A DNA stretch of 36,387 bases from Paraburkholderia solitsugae (GTDB lineage Bacteria; Pseudomonadota; Gammaproteobacteria; Burkholderiales; Burkholderiaceae), in assembly GCF_013177695.1 (NCBI RefSeq), contig NZ_WOEY01000046.1, positions 1 through 36,387 on the forward strand. The letters run 5' to 3'. The notes under the pieces were generated by a model. It did no database searches. It had not been told where the DNA came from and saw only the letters and a program-made list of their open reading frames with translations. Position 1 is the stretch's first letter; every line of letters begins with the position of its first letter. This document shows, piece by piece, positions 32,273-36,387 of the stretch. Made by a program: the position numbers and the translations under genes.

Positions 32273-33958
32273 ATGGAACGGCACAGCTTCGGCCACACCC
32301 ACGACGTAACCAATCAGGCGCCTCCGCTCGCGGACTACAACCTGTTTTCGAGCGACTTGGCTTTGTCCGCCGCCCTCGAACGCGACGGGGCCGCGTGGCA
32401 TCGCGAGGCGTTGCAGCGGCACGGCGCGGCGCTCACCACGCCGGAGACACTCGCGCTCGCCGAACTGGCGAATCGCCACACCCCCGAACTTTTCACGCAC
32501 AGCTCGCGTGGCGAACGCATCGACGCGCTGGAGTTTCACCCTTCGTGGCATACGCTGCTGTCGCTGTTACGCCGCGAAGGCCTGCACGCGCTACCGTTTT
32601 CGGATCCGCAGCGCGGCGCAATGGTCGCGCGTTGCGCCGGCTACTTCCTGCACGCGCAACTCGAATCCGGCTCCCTCTGCCCGCTGACGATGACCTTCGC
32701 GAGCATTCCAGTGCTACAGCGCGAACCCAAGTTGTTCGACACGTTGCGCGACAAGCTCTACGCCCGCGAGCACGATCCACGCGACGTGCCACTCACGCAA
32801 AAGACCTCGGCGATGATCGGCATGGGGATGACCGAGAAACAAGGCGGCTCGGACGTGCGCAGCAACCAGACCCGCGCGTATGCCACGCGCGGCAGCGGCC
32901 GCGGCGCCGAATACCGCCTCGTCGGCCACAAATGGTTTTTCTCCGCGCCGCAATGCGACGCGCATCTGGTGCTCGCCCGCACCGACGATCACGAGGGCCT
33001 GTCCTGCTTTTTCGTGCCGCGCTTCGCGCCGGACGGCAGCAAGAACGCCGTGCAGATCCAGCGACTGAAAGACAAACTCGGCAATCGCTCGAATGCCAGC
33101 AGCGAGGTCGAATTCTTCGACGCGTTCGGCATCATGATTGGCGACGAGGGCCGCGGCGTGCCGACCATCATCGAAATGGCTAACTACACGCGGCTCGATT
33201 GCGTGATCGGCAGCGCGGCCTTGATGCGTGCGGCGCTGGTGCAGGCAATCCATCACGCCCGGCACCGCAGCGCCTTCGGCCGCCATCTGGCCGATCAGCC
33301 GCTGATGCGTAATGTGCTCGCCGACCTGGCGTTGGAATCGGAAGCTGCGACGGTGCTGTTCATGCGGCTCGCGCGTGCTTTCGAAGCGTCGGCCGATGCG
33401 TCGTCAGCCGCACCCGCCGAACGCGCGTGGCGCCGGATCGTCACCCCGGCGGCGAAGTACTGGGTCTGCAAGCGCGCACTGGAATTCACCGGCGAGGCGA
33501 TGGAGGTCTGGGGCGGCAACGGTTATGTCGAAACCGGTCCGATGGCGCGCTTCTATCGTGAAGCGCCCGTGAATTCGATCTGGGAAGGCTCGGGCAACGT
33601 GATGTGCCTCGACGTGCTGCGCGCAATGGAGCGCGAGCCCGAAGCGGCGCAGGCCTTGTTCGCCGCGTGGCAAGCGGACGCGCAAGGGCACCCGGCTTTG
33701 AGCGCCGCGCTCGGCAAGCTCGCCGCAGCTCTCAACGGACCCGCCGAACATCGCGAAGCCTCTGCGCGACGGATTGCGCAACAGATCGTGCTGATCGCGC
33801 AAGCCACCTTGCTGGTGAAGCACGCGCCGCCGGAAGTCGCCGAGGCCTTCATCGCCACGCGTCTCGCCGACGGCTGCGGCGAGAGCGGCCGCGTGTACGG
33901 CACCCTGCCGGCGACGTTCGACCACGCGGCGATCATCGAAAGGGCATTTCCCGCTTGA
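32273..33958 (+). CDS. aidB: AidB-type acyl-CoA dehydrogenase
   Basis: This 561-aa protein aligns closely with E. coli AidB, a flavoprotein of the acyl-CoA dehydrogenase superfamily made in the adaptive response to alkylation. Shared blocks are NLFSSDLAL near the N-terminus, LESGSLCPLTMTFASIP, IGMGMTEKQGGSDVRSNQTRA, RLVGHKWFFSAPQCDAHLVLA, SCFFVPRFAPDGSKNAVQIQRLKDKLGNRSNASSEVEF, and the C-terminal NSIWEGSGNVMCLDVLRAME. The acyl-CoA dehydrogenase Glu lies in the NSIWEG region. I chose the ATG at 32273 with GGAG upstream; the open frame runs on for 47 non-conserved codons. Here it neighbours alcohol and aldehyde dehydrogenases rather than ada/alkB, so a catabolic or detoxification role is also possible. 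Confidence 0.92.
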   Translation: MERHSFGHTHDVTNQAPPLADYNLFSSDLALSAALERDGAAWHREALQRHGAALTTPETLALAELANRHTPELFTHSSRGERIDALEFHPSWHTLLSLLRREGLHALPFSDPQRGAMVARCAGYFLHAQLESGSLCPLTMTFASIPVLQREPKLFDTLRDKLYAREHDPRDVPLTQKTSAMIGMGMTEKQGGSDVRSNQTRAYATRGSGRGAEYRLVGHKWFFSAPQCDAHLVLARTDDHEGLSCFFVPRFAPDGSKNAVQIQRLKDKLGNRSNASSEVEFFDAFGIMIGDEGRGVPTIIEMANYTRLDCVIGSAALMRAALVQAIHHARHRSAFGRHLADQPLMRNVLADLALESEAATVLFMRLARAFEASADASSAAPAERAWRRIVTPAAKYWVCKRALEFTGEAMEVWGGNGYVETGPMARFYREAPVNSIWEGSGNVMCLDVLRAMEREPEAAQALFAAWQADAQGHPALSAALGKLAAALNGPAEHREASARRIAQQIVLIAQATLLVKHAPPEVAEAFIATRLADGCGESGRVYGTLPATFDHAAIIERAFPA

Positions 33959-34119
33959 AGCCAGGTGGACGGATCGACCAGGATTCGGCGTTCCATGTTT
34001 GAAGCGGGCGAAGCCGCCCGCGTTGTTGCAAAACCTTTCGCAAGACCGTTGCAACACACGACAACACACCAATAAGCGCGATTCAACGCGCACCGTTATT
34101 CATCAGGGAGTGGACATAC

Positions 34120-35538
34120 ATGAAGAACGATCTGCCAGAGGTCGCCGCGCTCGAAGCACTGCTGCGCGAGCAACGCCATGCTTATTTGCGCGCGCCGTAT
34201 CCGTCGTGGGAAGCCCGTGCCGGGCATCTGAAAGCACTGCGCAAAGTCATGCTCGACAACCGCGACGCGCTCGCCGACGCGATGAACGCCGACTTCGGCA
34301 ATCGCGCGAAACAGGAGGTATTGCTCGCCGAATTCCTGCTTATCAAGGAAGAGATCGACGCCGCGCTCCGGCACGGCAAACGCTGGATGAGAGCGCAACG
34401 CCGCAGCACCAGCAAATGGCTGATGCCGGCGCGCTCGAAAGTCGTGCCGCAGCCGCTCGGCGTGGTTGGCATCATCGCGCCGTGGAATTATCCGGTGCTG
34501 CTCGCCGCCAGTCCTCTGATCAGCGCGCTGACGGCCGGCAACCGCGCCATCATCAAGATGTCCGAATTGACGCCGCGCACCTCGGCGCTCTTCGAGCAGT
34601 TGATCAGCCAGACCTTCGCGCGCGACCACGTCGCCGTCGTGAACGGTGATGCCGCATTGGGCGCCGCGTTCAGCGCGCAACCGTTCGACCATCTGCTGTT
34701 CACCGGTTCGACCAAGGTCGGCCATGAAGTGATGCGCGCCGCCGCCGAACATCTGACGCCGGTCACACTCGAACTGGGCGGTAAATCGCCGGCCATCATC
34801 GGTCAGCATGCGCGCTTCGACAACGCGGTGGATAACCTCGTCGCCGGCAAGACGCTCAACGCGGGCCAGACCTGCGTCGCGCCGGACTACGTGCTGGTGC
34901 CGCGCGGCAAGGAGCAGGCGTTCATCGAACGGGCACGCGCGCGGATGGCGAAGATGTACCCCGCCTTTGCGAATAACCTCGATTACACGTCGATCATCTC
35001 GGAGCGGCACTTCGCGCGGCTGCAACGTCTCGCCGACGAAGCGCAGGCCGCTGGCGCGCAACTGCACACGCTCACCGACAGTGCGCCGGACGAGGCAAGC
35101 CGCCGCTTCCCGCTGATCGCCGTCACGAATGCGCCGCTTGAAAGCGCGCTGATGCAGGAGGAAATCTTCGGCCCGTTGCTGCCGATCGTTCCCTACGACA
35201 CGCTCGACGACGCGATCGCATGGATCAACGCGCGTCCTCGCCCGCTAGCGCTATATCTCTATGCTGACGACAGCGCGACCATCGAGCGCGTCACGCGCGA
35301 CACCATCGCGGGCGGCATGGCGATCAACGAAACGCTGATGCATCTGGCGTGCGAAAGCCTGCCGTTCGGCGGCGTCGGTGCAAGCGGGATGGGCGCGTAT
35401 CACGGTTACGAAGGCTTCGTGACCTTCTCGAAGATGAAACCGGTGCTGACGCAGGCGCGCCTGAACGCGCGCGGATGGATCTCGCCGCCGTACGGCAAGC
35501 GGGTGAATGCACTGCTGAAGCTGATGCTGCGGTTTTGA
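34120..35538 (+). CDS. Coniferyl-aldehyde-type aldehyde dehydrogenase
   Basis: This 472-aa NAD(P)-dependent aldehyde dehydrogenase oxidises aldehydes to acids. The usual sites are present: VVGIIAPWNYPVLLAASPL (active-site Asn), KMSELTPRTSALF, LLFTGSTKVGHEVM (cofactor loop), TLELGGKSPAI (general-base Glu), NAGQTCVAPDYVLVP (catalytic Cys), and EEIFGPLLPIVPYD. The short N-terminus (LEALLREQRHAYLRAPYPSWEAR) and the hydrophobic/basic C-terminus (GKRVNALLKLMLRF) fit the CalB/YwdH/fatty-aldehyde branch. AGGGAG lies about 10 nt before the ATG. It is 161 bp downstream of aidB and may share its transcript. The divergent GMC alcohol dehydrogenase would make its aldehyde substrate, which is inference. 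Confidence 0.93.
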   Translation: MKNDLPEVAALEALLREQRHAYLRAPYPSWEARAGHLKALRKVMLDNRDALADAMNADFGNRAKQEVLLAEFLLIKEEIDAALRHGKRWMRAQRRSTSKWLMPARSKVVPQPLGVVGIIAPWNYPVLLAASPLISALTAGNRAIIKMSELTPRTSALFEQLISQTFARDHVAVVNGDAALGAAFSAQPFDHLLFTGSTKVGHEVMRAAAEHLTPVTLELGGKSPAIIGQHARFDNAVDNLVAGKTLNAGQTCVAPDYVLVPRGKEQAFIERARARMAKMYPAFANNLDYTSIISERHFARLQRLADEAQAAGAQLHTLTDSAPDEASRRFPLIAVTNAPLESALMQEEIFGPLLPIVPYDTLDDAIAWINARPRPLALYLYADDSATIERVTRDTIAGGMAINETLMHLACESLPFGGVGASGMGAYHGYEGFVTFSKMKPVLTQARLNARGWISPPYGKRVNALLKLMLRF

Positions 35539-35686
35539 TGCGGCGGGCATCCGTGGGCCGGCCACCCGGGCGACGGGCTACCGGAGGGCGCCCAATCGCG
35601 TAACGTGCAGTGGAACTGCTACGCGCAACAGATGGCGGGCAACTGCGGCAGGACGATGTGATAAGCAGCCGGCACAACGGAAGCCG

Positions 35687-36043
35687 TCAACGCCCGGGCG
35701 CCCCACCAGCAATATCCGTCGCGACTACATCAGTCACGTCCTGTGCTTCGGCAACACCGCTTTCTGGTTCATCCTCCGCACCGCTTTCCAGCCGATGCAG
35801 CCACGCGAGCAACTCCGCCACCGCCTGATAAAGCTGCGGCGGAATCCGCGTATCGAGGTCGACCTGCATCAGCAACGAGACCATTTCCGGCGCCTCATGC
35901 ACATAGAGGCCGGCTTCCTTGGCGCGCTGCACGATCATCTCGGCCAGCATGCCGTAGCCTTTGGCGATCACGCGCGGTGCGGGATCGCTGCCTTGTGCGT
36001 CGTAGACGAGCGCGGCCGCGCTGCGGCGATGCTTGCGGCTCAT
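35687..36043 (-). CDS. FlhB C-terminal-domain-like export switch protein
   Basis: This 118-aa protein corresponds to the cytoplasmic domain of FlhB/YscU, without the four membrane helices. SAAALVYDAQGSDPAPRVIAKGYGMLAEMIVQRAKEAGLYVHEAPEMVSLL and IPPQLYQAVAELLAWLHRLE follow FlhB-CT closely. The autocleavage tetrapeptide NPTH is absent; HRRS stands at that place, so it cannot self-cleave. Such FhlB-type proteins can partly replace the FlhB C-terminus in substrate switching of flagellar export. It starts at the ATG at 36043, one base overlapping the fliK stop (TAATG), so it is co-translated with FliK, the ruler that triggers the switch. Confidence 0.9.
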   Translation of the reverse strand: MSRKHRRSAAALVYDAQGSDPAPRVIAKGYGMLAEMIVQRAKEAGLYVHEAPEMVSLLMQVDLDTRIPPQLYQAVAELLAWLHRLESGAEDEPESGVAEAQDVTDVVATDIAGGAPGR

Positions 36044-36387
36044 TACATATCCCAATCGAAATCGTCGAGCGGCGCCGTGCCCGGCCGGGCAACGCGCGTC
36101 GTGAGGCGCCCCGCCGACGCCTTATCAGCCGCCGAGGCCGCCGAAGCCGAGCGCGCATACGCCGACGCTGCCGCCTGCCCAGCCGCCGCGGCACCTGCAG
36201 CACTGGCCGCCGTAACCGGCGCGCCACCGCCGATCTCGCGAATCGTTAGTCCACTCAGTTCGATGCCCGCTGCCGCAAGCCGCTGCCGAAAGTTCTCACC
36301 CTGCGCCGCCAATCGCGCCGCGCCGCCCGGACTCGCCTGCACGCGCGCGATCAGCCGCGTGCCTGTCAGCGTCAAGTCCGCATCGAC
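36043..36387 (-). CDS. fliK: Flagellar hook-length control protein FliK, C-terminal part
   Basis: Only the last 114 codons are in the window; the frame stays open to the window edge. The visible part, VDADLTLTGTRLIARVQASPGG through ARLAAQGENFRQRLAAAGIELSGLTIREI, is the end of the FliK C-terminal domain, which contacts FlhB and switches export from hook to filament. After it comes a low-complexity Ala/Ser tail (about 50 residues) ending LDDFDWDM. It overlaps the FlhB-like gene by one base. The identification rests on this short region plus the neighbour. Confidence 0.8.
   Translation of the reverse strand, partial: VDADLTLTGTRLIARVQASPGGAARLAAQGENFRQRLAAAGIELSGLTIREIGGGAPVTAASAAGAAAAGQAAASAYARSASAASAADKASAGRLTTRVARPGTAPLDDFDWDM

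Overview
This window is GC-rich chromosomal DNA that reads as a member of the Burkholderiales, most likely Burkholderia/Paraburkholderia. The grounds are the protein sequences (AhcY, MetF, Dpp and AidB types), the order cca-gst-epimerase-lytic transglycosylase, an S-adenosylhomocysteine (SAH) riboswitch ahead of ahcY, and GC-rich inverted-repeat elements between genes. Most of it is core or long-established accessory DNA. I see no prophage, integrase, transposase, CRISPR array, rRNA or tRNA.

Layout. (1) 203-5120, minus strand: lytic transglycosylase, NAD(P)-binding epimerase-like protein, glutathione S-transferase and cca. The 5-formyl-THF cyclo-ligase diverges from the transglycosylase with only 20 bp between the two start codons. 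(2) 5799-10951: a MarR-like regulator diverges from pxpB-pxpC-pxpA (ATP-dependent 5-oxoprolinase), which is followed by the two membrane proteins DUF969 and DUF979, a candidate 5-oxoproline transporter. (3) 11228-13705: a large TPR protein with a GT9-like C-terminal domain, then a brnTA toxin-antitoxin locus whose toxin gene carries a one-base frameshift while the antitoxin is intact. (4) 13906-22782, minus strand: two tandem dipeptide-binding proteins, then dppB, dppC, dppD, dppF and a TraB/GumN-family gene. Two copies of a GC-rich inverted-repeat element sit inside this cluster. One supplies the apparent ribosome binding site of dppC and the other is read as the first ~29 codons of dppD. (5) 23106-26043, minus strand: SAH riboswitch-ahcY-YvlD/holin-like membrane protein-metF, a methyl-cycle operon. 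(6) 26091-28071: a family 2 glycosyltransferase diverging from a LysR regulator.

(7) 28072-30080: a very strong hairpin, a 12-unit 13-bp tandem repeat, and a DUF937-OmpA gene that is split by a frameshift at its presumed membrane segment. (8) 30315-35538: a GMC alcohol dehydrogenase diverging from an AidB-type acyl-CoA dehydrogenase and an aldehyde dehydrogenase. (9) 35687-36387, minus strand: an FlhB C-terminal-domain-like protein and the C-terminal end of FliK, i.e. the edge of a flagellar cluster.

The strongest leads are the DUF969/DUF979 pair coupled to 5-oxoprolinase, the repeat elements recruited into dpp translation signals and coding sequence, the decayed brnT next to an intact brnA, the broken DUF937-OmpA gene beside a minisatellite, and the unknown membrane protein between ahcY and metF. 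I did not find a clearly unprecedented multi-gene system. All domain assignments come from reading the translated sequences, not from database searches.
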